From positions 403,113-467,112 of the forward strand of contig NZ_BLWI01000010.1 of the NCBI RefSeq assembly GCF_013282155.1: 64,000 nt of DNA, given 5' to 3'. A program made the position numbers and the translations under genes. Shown here in pieces: positions 63,441-64,000 of the stretch. Position 1 is the stretch's first letter. Each line of letters starts with the position of its first letter. The notes beneath the pieces are model-generated. The model had not been told where the DNA came from, made no database searches, and saw only the letters and a program-made list of their open reading frames with translations. The stretch is from Sulfitobacter sp. HGT1. Lineage in GTDB: Bacteria > Pseudomonadota > Alphaproteobacteria > Rhodobacterales > Rhodobacteraceae.

Positions 63441-64000
63441 GATCTGGCTCCCCTATGGCGTCTGCGATCACGATCTTCTTCATATGCTCTGCAAGCACGA
63501 CGACCGTGTAGCCTGTACCATAGCCCTCCCCTATCCCCTTATTCGTCCAACCACCTATGACATTGCGCAACTCTTGTGGGGTCTGGACCTCCTTCAGCCT
63601 GTCCTGAAGGCTGTGCCTAAATGAATGGGTGCTCTTTCGGTCGCTCTCAGCAATCCGGAGCGTTCTCAACCACTTCGACAAGGTGTTGGAAGCATAAGTG
63701 CTCTTATTGGTCAGAGGCTTCTTTGCGAAGTCGATGTACCTCGGGAATACATACCCATTGGAAGCATGTGCGACTGCCCTCTTTGCCGCCCAGAGGGATA
63801 CCCCAACCAAAGGCACCTTCCGCTCTGATCCCTTCGTTTTAAGCCGTCTCGCTTCATTTGGACGAACTGAAATGTAAGGATCGGACGCATCAAGGACTAC
63901 GTCCTCTTCCCTAAGCCCGCATTCCCCAAGTAAATCTCTGATTTTGCTATCCTGATCGTGGTATTTCGTATATAAATCATGGCGTTGACGGCTGAGACGG
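63430..64000 (-). CDS. Tyrosine recombinase/integrase (partial, C-terminal part)
   Basis: The frame is open to the right edge, so the N-terminal part is outside the window; about 189 C-terminal codons are present. Typical catalytic-domain features: DPYISVRPNEARRLKTKGS with the beta-hairpin lysine, VPLVGV, HSFRH (H-x-x-R), GGWTNKGIGEGYG and the distal tyrosines GYG or GTGY, one of which is the nucleophile. It probably integrates the island. It precedes the polymerase-like gene in one transcript. Confidence 0.9.
   Translation of the reverse strand, partial: RLSRQRHDLYTKYHDQDSKIRDLLGECGLREEDVVLDASDPYISVRPNEARRLKTKGSERKVPLVGVSLWAAKRAVAHASNGYVFPRYIDFAKKPLTNKSTYASNTLSKWLRTLRIAESDRKSTHSFRHSLQDRLKEVQTPQELRNVIGGWTNKGIGEGYGTGYTVVVLAEHMKKIVIADAIGEPDHGC

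Noticed and set aside
1..64000. tRNA, rRNA, riboswitch or complete insertion sequence
   Set aside because: None found by eye; no transposase genes and no T-loop/acceptor-stem pattern. A covariance-model scan would be needed to exclude small RNAs.

Overview
The window looks like chromosome of a marine Rhodobacteraceae member (Roseobacter group, Alphaproteobacteria). The evidence is protein-level resemblance and gene order: the 5' end of a gene transfer agent (GTA) cluster, a GapR (DUF2312) nucleoid protein, an NDUFA12 complex I subunit next to a DUF2155 protein and aat, a ScfR-type regulator, a PmpA/PmpB-Blh sulfur cluster, and GC-rich codon use over the first 56 kb. Genus cannot be told from sequence reading alone. 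I saw no rRNA, tRNA or CRISPR array.

Layout. 1-700: start of a GTA cluster (small and large terminase, minus strand) with a promoter, an inverted repeat at the likely transcription start, and a terminator-like hairpin in the leader. 800-6160: fatty-acid synthesis block (fabD, fabG, acpP, GNAT enzyme, fabF) ending in mltG. 6300-8820: a cytochrome b561-YceI fusion facing a stand-alone YceI. 9050-10430: rpsF-rpsR-rplI with a structured leader. 10590-14700: lytic transglycosylase, trigger factor, gapR, and a PmpA/PmpB/Blh-like operon. 14720-20925: FliM/FliN-domain protein with an octapeptide repeat tail, a response regulator/small membrane protein/symporter-kinase operon, and a ScfR-type regulator. 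21155-26411: five-gene branched-chain-type ABC transporter with a Tat-exported binding protein. 26490-32780: acyl-CoA synthetase, accB-accC-aat, DUF2155, NDUFA12, an 18-residue micropeptide with a DUF4760 protein, and a RidA protein. 32940-42170: clpP/clpX, phoX behind Pho boxes, an ArsR-controlled permease, and a divergent znuA / zur-znuC-znuB locus with two Zur-type palindromes.

42168-56393 is one collinear minus-strand block of 14 genes that reads as a tryptophan/kynurenine/anthranilate catabolic operon: 2-aminobenzoyl-CoA monooxygenase/reductase, SDR, MarR regulator, enoyl-CoA hydratase, acyl-CoA dehydrogenase, anthranilate-CoA ligase, tryptophan 2,3-dioxygenase, kynureninase, a full ABC importer and a RidA protein. 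Kynurenine formamidase is not in the window.

From about 56400 to the right edge the sequence becomes AT-rich, sparse and rich in recombinases: a genomic island. It carries a large nuclease-NTPase fusion (57182-59638) that resembles single-gene phage-defence proteins, a serine recombinase with a nested inverted repeat at its start, an unrecognised protein, and a minus-strand pair of a tyrosine recombinase (cut by the window edge) and a 437-residue protein with what look like the three palm motifs of A-family/T7-type polymerases. These last genes are the best candidates for undescribed biology here.
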